A stretch of DNA of 14,576 bases from RGIG4079 sp045637505 (GTDB lineage: Bacteria; Bacteroidota; Bacteroidia; Bacteroidales; Muribaculaceae), in assembly GCA_045637505.1 (NCBI GenBank), contig JAZTZO010000004.1, positions 1 through 14,576 of the forward strand. Direction: 5' to 3'. Every line of letters begins with the position of its first letter. Positions within the stretch are counted from its first letter, which is position 1. Shown piece after piece: positions 1 to 6,922 of this stretch. A program made the position numbers and the translations under genes. A model generated the notes under the pieces. The model did no database searches. It was given only the letters and a program-made list of their open reading frames with translations, and was not told the DNA's origin.

Positions 1-2
1 GA

Positions 3-119
3 AAACCTGTTAAAGTTGCGATGATTGCAGTAGTAAATAAACTTCTAAAACAAATTTTCGCTATTGTAAAAAATAATTGCTTTTATGATGAAAATTTCTC
101 TAAAAATATTTGTTTTTGA
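3..119 (+). CDS. IS110-family transposase, C-terminal end (5' part outside window)
   Basis: The frame is open from the first bases of the window to a TGA at 117-119 and gives 38 residues. It begins KPVKVAMIAVVNKLLKQIFA and continues with a Lys/Asn-rich tail containing YDENF. This matches the end of the Transposase_20 (IS110/IS116/IS902) family, where a conserved 'GKPxKVAxxAxxxKLL' helix lies close to the C-terminus. IS110 transposases are DEDD/Ser recombinases guided by an element-encoded bridge (seeker) RNA; the catalytic domains would lie upstream, outside the window. Because the stop codon and tail look normal, the 3' end is probably intact, but whether the whole element is functional cannot be judged. 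A competing minus-strand reading frame over 45-227 has no recognisable content. Family assignment rests only on this short tail. Confidence 0.72.
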   Translation, partial: KPVKVAMIAVVNKLLKQIFAIVKNNCFYDENFSKNICF

Positions 120-124
120 ACACA

Positions 125-141
125 GTTCATTCTGTCTAAAA
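125..141 (+). repeat. 17-bp direct repeat, copy 1
   Basis: GTTCATTCTGTCTAAAA at 125-141 recurs exactly at 328-344. The first copy starts only five bases after the transposase stop codon. The two copies bracket the hairpin elements at 162-274, with start points 203 bp apart. They may be parts of an extragenic repeat family, or one may mark an IS110 end or target. IS110 elements do not usually make long target duplications, so this is not a standard TSD. Confidence 0.8.
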
Positions 142-161
142 TACAAAGCCCGCATGGCTAA

Positions 162-213
162 AGCTCTCCTCCTGAAAATTATCAAGTAATTTTTAGGAGA
201 ACCTCGCAGAGCT
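162..213 (+). repeat. Extragenic palindromic hairpin element 1
   Basis: An extended imperfect palindrome. The outer arms AGCTCT (162-167) and AGAGCT (208-213) pair over 6 bp. The inner arms 169-181 and 187-199 pair over 13 bp with one G-U and a 5-base loop (182-186). The left side begins CTCTCCTCCTG, the same 11 bases that start hairpin element 2 at 230-240, so the two are related members of one repeat family with different central stems. There is no downstream T-run on the plus strand to make it a classic terminator. Confidence 0.7.
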
Positions 214-231
214 AACGAATGGGCCATAACT

Positions 232-274
232 CTCCTCCTGCCACGAAGTGGATAGGAGGAGTACCCCGAAGGGG
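232..274 (+). repeat. Extragenic palindromic hairpin element 2 (double GAA-loop hairpin)
   Basis: The first hairpin pairs 232-239 with 254-261 over 8 bp (CTCCTCCT/AGGAGGAG). Inside it, CCAC (241-244) pairs with GTGG (248-251) around a GAA loop. It is followed at once by a second small hairpin, CCCC (264-267) with GGGG (271-274), also with a GAA loop, then GGAGGTGGTT. This is the form of a mobile or repeated extragenic palindrome found many times per genome in gut bacteria. Its function is unknown, and copy number cannot be seen from this window. Confidence 0.7.
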
Positions 275-327
275 GGAGGTGGTTAAAAATTCAGTGCCTT
301 TCCGCGCTTTCTGCGTGAGAATAACCT

Positions 328-344
328 GTTCATTCTGTCTAAAA
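328..344 (+). repeat. 17-bp direct repeat, copy 2
   Basis: Exact second copy of GTTCATTCTGTCTAAAA (first at 125-141). The bases on either side differ between the copies (preceded by CCT here and ACA there), so identity ends sharply at the left. Downstream the A-run continues for two more bases at this copy. Confidence 0.8.
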
Positions 345-370
345 AATTGCCATTTCAGCGCGAGAACAAT

Positions 371-402
371 TTTCAACTATCAACTTTCAACTATCAACTA
401 TC
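371..402 (+). repeat. 14-bp tandem repeat A (TTTCAACTATCAAC x2.3)
   Basis: TTTCAACTATCAAC occurs at 371-384 and 385-398 without interruption, followed by a partial TATC. The unit contains two CAACT-like sub-repeats (about 7 bp each), so it may have grown from a 7-bp unit. It is related in composition to the second tandem repeat at 461-492. No coding function is seen. Confidence 0.8.
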
Positions 403-412
403 TTGCGCCTCG

Positions 413-453
413 GCAATGCAAATACTTAAACTTTGTTTAATTTTTGCAATTGC
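413..453 (+). repeat. Long hairpin with 6-bp apical stem
   Basis: TTAAAC (426-431) pairs perfectly with GTTTAA (435-440) around a TTT loop. The lower stem is TGCAAA (417-422) with TTTGCA (443-448), continuing GGCAA/TTGC with one bulged A at 449. The heptamer TTGCGCC occurs both just before (403-409) and at the far edge (450-456). It lies about 45 bp upstream of the predicted -7 element for the DUF2723 gene. It could be an extragenic repeat or a weak terminator for upstream transcription; there is a T-run only inside the arm. Confidence 0.6.
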
Positions 454-460
454 GCCCAAA

Positions 461-492
461 TTCTCAACTCTCAATTCTCAACTCTCAATTCT
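461..492 (+). repeat. 14-bp tandem repeat B (TTCTCAACTCTCAA x2.3)
   Basis: TTCTCAACTCTCAA occurs at 461-474 and 475-488, then TTCT. It ends immediately before the -7 box at 499-506, so it occupies the place where a -33 element would lie. Changes in repeat number would alter the upstream promoter spacing. Confidence 0.8.
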
Positions 493-498
493 TTATAT

Positions 499-506
499 TA
501 TCTTTG
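499..506 (+). promoter_or_regulatory. Bacteroidota -7 element for DUF2723 gene cluster
   Basis: TATCTTTG is an exact match to the TAnnTTTG consensus used by the Bacteroidota primary sigma factor. It lies 55 bp upstream of the ATG at 562. No TTTG -33 element sits at the usual 19-20 base spacing; that place is filled by tandem repeat B. It would drive the DUF2723, deacetylase and queG genes. Confidence 0.55.
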
Positions 507-561
507 CATATTGATAATTTGGCTACGAGTGCCTTATCACGAATGAAACATCAATTTCAAT

Positions 562-3500
562 ATGAAAAAGTATAATATCATTAACAATTCGCTTGGATGG
601 CTATGTTTTGTCATCGCAACGGTAACCTACATGCTCACACTTGAGCCTACGGCAAGTTTTTGGGACTGCCCCGAATTTATTTCACAAGGTGCTAAACTTG
701 AAGTGGGACACCCACCCGGCAACCCCATATGGATGTTGACAGCTCGTTTCTTCATCAACTTTGCCGGTGGCGATATGTCGATGGCTGCATTGATGGTCAA
801 TGCCATGTCGGCGCTATTGAGTGCAGGCACTATCTTATTGTTATTCTGGACCATAACACACCTTGTGCGTCGCATTATCGTTAAAGACAATGCCTCTGAA
901 GTGTCGTTAACCAAGATGATTGTGATTTTTGGCGCAGGATTGTGTGGCGCATTGGCCTACACTTGGAGCGACACCTTCTGGTTCTCGGCTGTTGAAGGCG
1001 AGGTATATGCGTTCTCATCATTCTGTACAGCGCTCGTGTTCTGGCTCATTTTGAAATGGGAAAACCGTGCCGACTGCCCTACAAGCGACCGTTATTTAAT
1101 ACTCATTGCCTATGTGATAGGTATCTCTATCGCCGTTCACTTGCTCAACTTGTTGTGTATCCCCGCAATAGGATTGGTAATATATTATCGCAAATTTAAA
1201 GACACCAACGCCAAAGGCTCGTTGATAGCCCTCGGTATTTCGTGTGTGGTAGTGGGATTGATTCTCTATGGATTGGTACCAGGCTTCGTTGAAATGGCTC
1301 AATATTTTGAACTATTCTTTGTGAATAGTTGTGGCATGGGCTACAACATGGGTGCGCTCATCTATGCTATTGTGCTTGTAGCATTGTTTATATGGAACAT
1401 ATACGAGCTTTATAGCCAAAAGTCAATGACAAAAATCAAAGTTGCTACATGCTTGAGCATATTCTTCTCGGGCATGCCTTTCATTGGCGAAAACTATGCT
1501 ATTCCCGTGTTGTTTATGATAGGTGTGGTATTATATTTCATATTCACTTCAAAACTCCCCATTCGCATTCTCAACATCGTTGTCACAGGTATATTGGTAA
1601 TCTTCATTGGTTACTCTTCATACGCATTGCTCCTCATTCGTGCCAATGCCAACACTCCTATGAACCAAAACGCTCCCGACAATGTGTTTGCGTTGAGTTC
1701 TTACCTCAACCGCGAGCAATATGGCCAACGCCCATTGTTCCATGGTGCTACATTTGGCGAATTTGTCACATACCAAGAAGACCCCAACACAGGTCAAAAT
1801 GTGGTGAAATATGTACCTGCATCGGCTATCATGCGCGATGAAAGTGGTAATGCCGTTACTACCAAAGGTCGCCCCGAATATGGCAAAGTGGTGAAAACAT
1901 CACCCGAACAAGCCGACCAATATATCATCAAGAACTACAAGGAAGATTACGAGGAAATACCCGAGTTTAAAATGCTATTCCCTCGCATCTACAGCTCTGA
2001 TGCTGGTCATGTGAGAGCATATAAAGACTGGGTAAACTATGACGCCGACAATGCTAAACGCAAAATTGTAAACATGTATGATTCAAACGAGCGAGGAATG
2101 GTAGCTAAAGAGGTGGCTATGCCATCGTTTACCGACAACCTTGCATATTTCATGAACTATCAAATGAATCATATGTATTGGCGTTACTTTATGTGGAACT
2201 TTGCCGGCCGTCAAAACGACATTCAAGGCAATGGCGAGGTAACTCAAGGTAACTGGATATCGGGTATCTCTTTTATCGATAATGCTCGCCTTGGCGATCA
2301 ATCATTGTTGCCCGAAGAATTTGGCACAGGAAACAAAGGTCACAATGTATATTTCTTGCTCCCATTATTGTTTGGTATCATAGGGCTATTGTGGCAATTA
2401 TTTGCTTCAAAACGCGGCACAGAACAATTCTGGGTAGTTACATTCCTCTTCCTCATGACTGGTGTGGCTATTGTGCTTTACCTCAACCAAACACCCAACC
2501 AACCTCGTGAACGCGACTATGCGTTTGCTGGTTCGTTCTACGCATTTGCAATATGGATAGGGATGGCTGTTCCAGGCATTTGGGACGGTATCAAATCATT
2601 GTTTACCAAGAAAGCACCTAAAAACGAAAAGATTGCCAAAGAGGTAGAACAACCCGAGGACAAAAAATCGCTCGCTATCGCAGTGGTTGCTGCCATTTTG
2701 GGCTTGATAGTACCTATCCAAATGGTGTCGCAAACATGGGACGACCACGATCGCTCGGGTCGCTACACTGCTCGCGACTTCGGTAAAAACTACCTATCGA
2801 GTGTGGATAAAAATGGTATCATCTTTGTGAATGGCGATAACGACACATTCCCTCTATGGTATGCTCAAGAAGTTGAGGGTTATCGCACCGATGTGAAGGT
2901 GGTAAATATGTCATACCTCACAACCGACTGGTATGCTTACCAAAACCAACACCCCACATATGATGCCCCAGCCATCGATATGTATGCTCAACCCAAAGAT
3001 TATCTCAACGATAAGCTTCAATATCGCTATGTGTTACCTCAAAAACAATTAAGTTCGGCCAAAGAGGCATTGGAATTTACTTATAGCGACCAAGCTTATA
3101 TCCCTGCTTATGACATCAGAATCTTCAACGCAGGGATGGTATATATCCCCGTCGATGCCGACAAGGTAATCAAGGCTGGCATTGTTCCCGCTTCTCAACG
3201 CGAACAAATCGTTGACACACTATTCATCGACATCGCAAAACAAGAGTCGGGATTGGTTCTCAACAAAACTCTCGCTCTCGACATGATTGCCAAGAGCGCC
3301 GAAAATGGGTGGAATCGTCCTATCTACTATGCTGTAACAGTGCCCAACTCATACCATTTAGGTCTCACTCCATATCTACAACAAACAGGTATGGCCTATC
3401 AAGTTACACCAGTGAAAGCTGGTATAAATGGCGACAATGGCATAAATACCGAGAAGATGTATGATGTGGTGATGAACAAATATCTATGGGGTGGTCTTGA

Positions 3501-4221
3501 CCAAGGCAAAGACCTATATCTCGACGAAACAGTGCGTCGCATGGTGTCAACCACTCGTGGCACAATGATTTCGCTCGCTCAAGAATTGTTCTTGGAAGGC
3601 TTTGCACAATCATCTGTAGATTCAACAAATCAAGTTGCCGGCAAGGAACAATTTGACAAAGCTCGCAAGGTGCTCAACCTCATGGAAGAAAAACTTCCTG
3701 TGAGTGTAATGCCTTATGATAACTACTCAAGCATTGATGTTGCCGAACTTTATATCAAGCTCTGGGAAAAAACTGGAAATGCCGATGATAAAGCTCGTGC
3801 AATGACTCTTGCCAACGATGGTTTGACTCGCTACAGCAAGTTTATTCCATATCTCTTAAATCTCAACAATCGTCACCTCAATTCAATCGCTTATAGCGAA
3901 AAATATGTGGCAAATGTAGCTATTCCACAATTCATTACGCTATATCAACAAGCCGGTGGCGATATCGACAAGAAACTCAACGAACTTGGCGTAACTATCG
4001 ACGATATCTTGGCCTTGAGATTGCGATTCTTGCAATTAGACAATCCTCTCATCGAGATTGAACGATTTGTTCCATATGTAGTTGAATATTATGGAATGCT
4101 CAACTATAAGCCCGAAAATCTCGACAAGCACATCATTGACTTCTTCAGCAAACGAGGCATCGACGCATCAAGATTAAGAGAGGCCTTTGATATGGCTTAT
4201 AGCAAAAAAGGTTCAAAATAA
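562..4221 (+). CDS. DUF2723 / GT117 multipass membrane protein, probable protein O-glycosyltransferase
   Basis: A 1219-residue protein. The N-terminus carries the DUF2723 signature: EPTASFWDCPEF (28-39) followed by VGHPPGNP (48-55), and later WSDTFWFSAVEGEVYAF (135-151). About ten hydrophobic segments lie between residues 10 and 360, then a soluble stretch of about 230 residues, three or four more segments around 590-735 with the family motif PNQPRERDYAF, and a long extracytoplasmic C-terminal domain containing FVNGDNDTFPLWYAQEVEGY. DUF2723 proteins are related to TMEM260 and belong to GT-C glycosyltransferase family GT117; the acidic residues near the first loop (D35, E38) are the likely catalytic position. 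In Bacteroidota the acceptor is not established; modification of secreted proteins is an inference. The ATG at 562 has no Shine-Dalgarno, as is usual here. First gene of a tight plus-strand cluster; 20 bp separate it from the next gene. Confidence 0.9.
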   Translation: MKKYNIINNSLGWLCFVIATVTYMLTLEPTASFWDCPEFISQGAKLEVGHPPGNPIWMLTARFFINFAGGDMSMAALMVNAMSALLSAGTILLLFWTITHLVRRIIVKDNASEVSLTKMIVIFGAGLCGALAYTWSDTFWFSAVEGEVYAFSSFCTALVFWLILKWENRADCPTSDRYLILIAYVIGISIAVHLLNLLCIPAIGLVIYYRKFKDTNAKGSLIALGISCVVVGLILYGLVPGFVEMAQYFELFFVNSCGMGYNMGALIYAIVLVALFIWNIYELYSQKSMTKIKVATCLSIFFSGMPFIGENYAIPVLFMIGVVLYFIFTSKLPIRILNIVVTGILVIFIGYSSYALLLIRANANTPMNQNAPDNVFALSSYLNREQYGQRPLFHGATFGEFVTYQEDPNTGQNVVKYVPASAIMRDESGNAVTTKGRPEYGKVVKTSPEQADQYIIKNYKEDYEEIPEFKMLFPRIYSSDAGHVRAYKDWVNYDADNAKRKIVNMYDSNERGMVAKEVAMPSFTDNLAYFMNYQMNHMYWRYFMWNFAGRQNDIQGNGEVTQGNWISGISFIDNARLGDQSLLPEEFGTGNKGHNVYFLLPLLFGIIGLLWQLFASKRGTEQFWVVTFLFLMTGVAIVLYLNQTPNQPRERDYAFAGSFYAFAIWIGMAVPGIWDGIKSLFTKKAPKNEKIAKEVEQPEDKKSLAIAVVAAILGLIVPIQMVSQTWDDHDRSGRYTARDFGKNYLSSVDKNGIIFVNGDNDTFPLWYAQEVEGYRTDVKVVNMSYLTTDWYAYQNQHPTYDAPAIDMYAQPKDYLNDKLQYRYVLPQKQLSSAKEALEFTYSDQAYIPAYDIRIFNAGMVYIPVDADKVIKAGIVPASQREQIVDTLFIDIAKQESGLVLNKTLALDMIAKSAENGWNRPIYYAVTVPNSYHLGLTPYLQQTGMAYQVTPVKAGINGDNGINTEKMYDVVMNKYLWGGLDQGKDLYLDETVRRMVSTTRGTMISLAQELFLEGFAQSSVDSTNQVAGKEQFDKARKVLNLMEEKLPVSVMPYDNYSSIDVAELYIKLWEKTGNADDKARAMTLANDGLTRYSKFIPYLLNLNNRHLNSIAYSEKYVANVAIPQFITLYQQAGGDIDKKLNELGVTIDDILALRLRFLQLDNPLIEIERFVPYVVEYYGMLNYKPENLDKHIIDFFSKRGIDASRLREAFDMAYSKKGSK

Positions 4222-4241
4222 TCTCATAAACTCATAGGTTT

Positions 4242-4859
4242 ATGCTCATCGAACAACCGCCGTTGCTTTATCGCATACTCTTCCCCGAGGCGATGTGGCG
4301 CATAAAGCGCAAAAGGCAACGTGTGGTATATCTCACATTCGACGATGGACCGATACCCGAGGTGACACCTTGGGTATTGGACACGCTCGATCGATATGGC
4401 ATCAAAGCCACTTTCTTTATGGTGGGCGACAATGCTCGCCGACACCCATGGTTGGTCGAAGAAATCAAAAAACGAGGTCACAGCTATGGTAATCACACAA
4501 TGCATCATCTGCAAGGCCTAAAAGTGACTAAAGTGCGATATATGCGCGACATCACCGAGGCAAATAAATATATCGACTCGGCACTATTCCGTCCACCTCA
4601 CGGATTGATGCGCCCCTCGCAAGCCCAAGCCATCAAAAATCGTTACAATATTGTGATGTATGACCTTGTAACACGCGACTATAGTTACAAGCTCAAAGGC
4701 GAAGAGGTGCTCAAAAATGTAAAGAAATATGCTCGCAACGGCTCAATCATAGTATTTCACGATTCTCTTCGAGCCGAAAACAACTTGAAATATGCACTTC
4801 CTCGAGCAATAGAATGGCTAAAAGACAATGGATATGAGTTCCAACCAATACCCATGTAG
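4242..4859 (+). CDS. Polysaccharide deacetylase family protein (NodB domain)
   Basis: 205 residues, nearly all NodB homology domain (carbohydrate esterase family 4). Motif 1 is TFDDGP (32-37) with the metal and base aspartates D34/D35. Motif 2 is HSYGNHTMHH (80-89), supplying the two metal histidines H85 and H89. Motif 3 is RPPHG (117-121), with His where many members have Tyr/Phe. Motif 5 is VFHDS (171-175) with the conserved H173. Such enzymes remove N- or O-acetyl groups from glycans by metal-dependent hydrolysis. No signal peptide or clear membrane anchor is visible (the N-terminus is MLIEQPPLLYRILFPEAMWR), so a cytoplasmic or membrane-peripheral site is likely. It starts 20 bp after the DUF2723 gene and its end overlaps the queG start by 32 bp, which points to co-transcription. 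The substrate is unknown. Confidence 0.88.
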   Translation: MLIEQPPLLYRILFPEAMWRIKRKRQRVVYLTFDDGPIPEVTPWVLDTLDRYGIKATFFMVGDNARRHPWLVEEIKKRGHSYGNHTMHHLQGLKVTKVRYMRDITEANKYIDSALFRPPHGLMRPSQAQAIKNRYNIVMYDLVTRDYSYKLKGEEVLKNVKKYARNGSIIVFHDSLRAENNLKYALPRAIEWLKDNGYEFQPIPM

Positions 4860-5781
4860 CGACGATTTGCTACCTATTGCTCAAGAGTTACAAATTTCAG
4901 CAATAGGCATCGCCTCGGCTGGCTCAATACCCTCAAGTGTATTGAGCGCCTATGCCAAGTGGATTGATGCAAATAAACACGGCGAAATGGCCTATATGGC
5001 CAAATATGAAAATGTGCGTCGCAATCCGCAAGAACTACTTCCCGGTACTCAGTCGGTAATCGTTGCAGCATTCAATTATCATACCCCATTAAAATTCCCC
5101 GACAATCACCCCCAATGGGCTTCATATGCCCTTGGCGATGACTATCACGATGTGGTGCGCAACCGACTATCGCAACTCGCATCGTTTATTCAAGAAAAAT
5201 GGGGTGGCGAAACTCGTGTGTGTGTCGATACAGCCCCTATCTTTGAGCGCTACTGGGCACAACAAGCAGGTGTAGGGTTTATGGGTCGCAACACTATGCT
5301 CATAGTGCCTAATGTGGGGTCATATGTGTTTATAGGGGTCGTTCTATCGACTGTGAAATTTCAACCCAACGAGCCTTGCATGCTCGATTGCATAGGCTGT
5401 AACGCATGCATTCGCCATTGTCCAGGTAAAGCAATCTCGCTCAACGGCACCATTGATGCGCGCCGATGCCACTCCTACCTCACTATTGAATATCGTGGGG
5501 AATTACCCGAAGAACTAAACCTCAACGGCAAAGTATATGGCTGCGATGTGTGTCAAAATGTGTGTCCTCACAACCTCAACGCACCCACTACTCAAATCGC
5601 CGAATTCCTACCTCGCAAAGAGATACTCGATCTCACACACGATGACATCAATGCAATGACGCAAGAGGAATTCTCACGCATCTTCAGCCGTTCAGCCATC
5701 AAACGCACAAAACTCACCGGTCTCCACCGCAACAATAGCCTTTGCGTTTCCTCAATAAACAAGCAAGAAGAAAATAAATAG
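4828..5781 (+). CDS. queG: Epoxyqueuosine reductase QueG
   Basis: 317 residues. It reduces epoxyqueuosine to queuosine in the wobble position of GUN-anticodon tRNAs, using cobalamin and two [4Fe-4S] clusters, in the cytoplasm. The catalytic-Asp motif VDTAPIFER is present (D134). The first cluster motif is C188-x2-C191-x2-C194-x3-C198-P and the second uses C239-x2-C242-x3-C246-P with C214 nearby. The end, SAIKRTKLTGLHRNN, is the normal end of the core protein; the E. coli type has an additional HEAT-like C-terminal region that is absent here, as in other short-form enzymes. A tail of about 15 residues follows. The ATG at 4828 overlaps the deacetylase gene by 32 bp; a second ATG lies two codons later. 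The final 68 bp overlap the end of the converging permease gene. Confidence 0.95.
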   Translation: MDMSSNQYPCSDDLLPIAQELQISAIGIASAGSIPSSVLSAYAKWIDANKHGEMAYMAKYENVRRNPQELLPGTQSVIVAAFNYHTPLKFPDNHPQWASYALGDDYHDVVRNRLSQLASFIQEKWGGETRVCVDTAPIFERYWAQQAGVGFMGRNTMLIVPNVGSYVFIGVVLSTVKFQPNEPCMLDCIGCNACIRHCPGKAISLNGTIDARRCHSYLTIEYRGELPEELNLNGKVYGCDVCQNVCPHNLNAPTTQIAEFLPRKEILDLTHDDINAMTQEEFSRIFSRSAIKRTKLTGLHRNNSLCVSSINKQEENK

Positions 5782-6910
5782 CCGTAAGTCGCCAAAGCAT
5801 TATATATGGTGTGGTAACATCTGATAGTGTTGCCCCATTGGAGTTGATATGCACAAATCCCTCTATCCCCCATGTGGCTGGGATAAGGTCGCCCAATTGT
5901 TGCCATGGAAAATCCATCGCATAGCGAGGCCATGTCAAACCCGAAAGAAACAAGAATATCAACGAGGTAAACACTACGACAAGCATCGACGCTTCCCTTT
6001 CACTCACAAACACTTGCAACACAAATCCCATAAATATCGACGACAATAACATAGGCACGATAAACAACAAATAATCTACTATATCGCCCACATGTGGTAA
6101 ATTGAAAATCAATGGCACATAGTGATACATATATATCAACAATGGAGTATATATCAATACATAACACAATGCCTTGCCCAATATTGTTGCCACAGCAGGA
6201 GCAGTTACCGCTAATGGGTCGATGCCATTATTTAGCCTACGGCGGTCGCGCGATGTTCCCCCAAGCATCGCAATGCCCAAGATTATACTCTGTTGCATTA
6301 TGAGTATCAATATCCCAGGTATTACAAACGAGGCAAATCCTTGCGACACATCTCCAAGAATAAATGCTTGTGAATCAATCGTGGCAACATTCAACCCCGA
6401 CGATAGGTCGCCCATGACATTGAGCATCTCGGCTCTTTGCTCGTCGGCTACAGCCATTTGAATATCGGTAAGTGCGCTCACAAAGGTGCGATAGCGCATC
6501 AATAGGCTCATATCATAATAAAACGGCACTACTGCTTGACTCCCTTGCGCTATATTTACACCATAATTCGAAGGAATATACATTATGCCATAACACGCTT
6601 TTTCATTGAGCCAACGGCGAGCCTCCTCCATGTCGGAAGCATATCCCACAAGCGTCATCGACTGCGTAGCGTCGGCCATTCGCACCAACTCACGACTTTG
6701 CGGAGAACGAGAGTCATCAACCACACAAAAGGGCACTTCGTCAACTACCTCGGGATTGTAAATAAGAGTATATGCCACTGGGTAAAATAATGGCAACGCC
6801 ACAAAAAACAGCATCACTCCCACATCTTGGGTAACAACATAAAACTCCCGTCGCCACACACAATAAAGCGACCTAAACCACGATTTCATATATCGCACAA
6901 ACACACCCAT
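5714..6910 (-). CDS. ABC-2 type transporter permease (second permease of exporter operon)
   Basis: 398 residues with the ABC2_membrane_3 layout: an N-terminal membrane segment (about 28-50, in VMLFFVALPLFYPVAYTLIY), an extracytoplasmic domain of about 140 residues, then about five membrane segments (from about 190 on) with the typical PGILILIMQQSIILG stretch. These proteins form the membrane channel of ABC exporters, related to E. coli YbhS/YbhR. It is the last gene of the tolC-hlyD-permease-permease operon and starts 12 bp after the preceding permease. An A/G-rich run (GAAAGGGG) lies directly before the ATG. Its final 68 bp lie opposite the end of queG, and no terminator is visible between the two. 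A downstream in-frame ATG at residue 8 is an alternative start. The partner ATPase is not encoded here. Confidence 0.88.
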   Translation of the reverse strand: MGVFVRYMKSWFRSLYCVWRREFYVVTQDVGVMLFFVALPLFYPVAYTLIYNPEVVDEVPFCVVDDSRSPQSRELVRMADATQSMTLVGYASDMEEARRWLNEKACYGIMYIPSNYGVNIAQGSQAVVPFYYDMSLLMRYRTFVSALTDIQMAVADEQRAEMLNVMGDLSSGLNVATIDSQAFILGDVSQGFASFVIPGILILIMQQSIILGIAMLGGTSRDRRRLNNGIDPLAVTAPAVATILGKALCYVLIYTPLLIYMYHYVPLIFNLPHVGDIVDYLLFIVPMLLSSIFMGFVLQVFVSEREASMLVVVFTSLIFLFLSGLTWPRYAMDFPWQQLGDLIPATWGIEGFVHINSNGATLSDVTTPYIMLWRLTAIYFLLACLLRKRKGYCCGGDR

Positions 6911-6922
6911 CCCCTTTCAATT

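Larger units (their letters stand above)
120..561. other. Gene-free, repeat-rich interval between IS110 end and DUF2723 gene
   Basis: This 442-bp stretch has no convincing gene. It contains, in order: a 17-bp direct repeat copy (125-141), an extended hairpin (162-213), a second hairpin pair with GAA loops (232-274), the second 17-bp repeat copy (328-344), a 14-bp tandem repeat (371-402), a long AT-rich hairpin (413-453), another 14-bp tandem repeat (461-492), and a promoter -7 element (499-506). The plus-strand open frame across 219-440 translates these repeats and is not a plausible protein. The right end of the IS110 element must lie somewhere after position 119, but its exact boundary cannot be set from one copy. 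Confidence 0.75.

Noticed and set aside
45..227. 60-residue minus-strand open frame
   Set aside because: It lies opposite the end of the IS110 transposase and hairpin element 1; composition reflects the AT-rich reverse strand.
219..440. 73-residue plus-strand open frame
   Set aside because: It reads straight through the hairpin and tandem repeats, has no family resemblance and no start signal.
543..575. Ten-codon upstream reading frame overlapping the DUF2723 start (ATG at 543, stop TAA at 573-575)
   Set aside because: Stop-start overlap could suggest translational coupling, but a frame this short is expected by chance and has no ribosome-binding signal.
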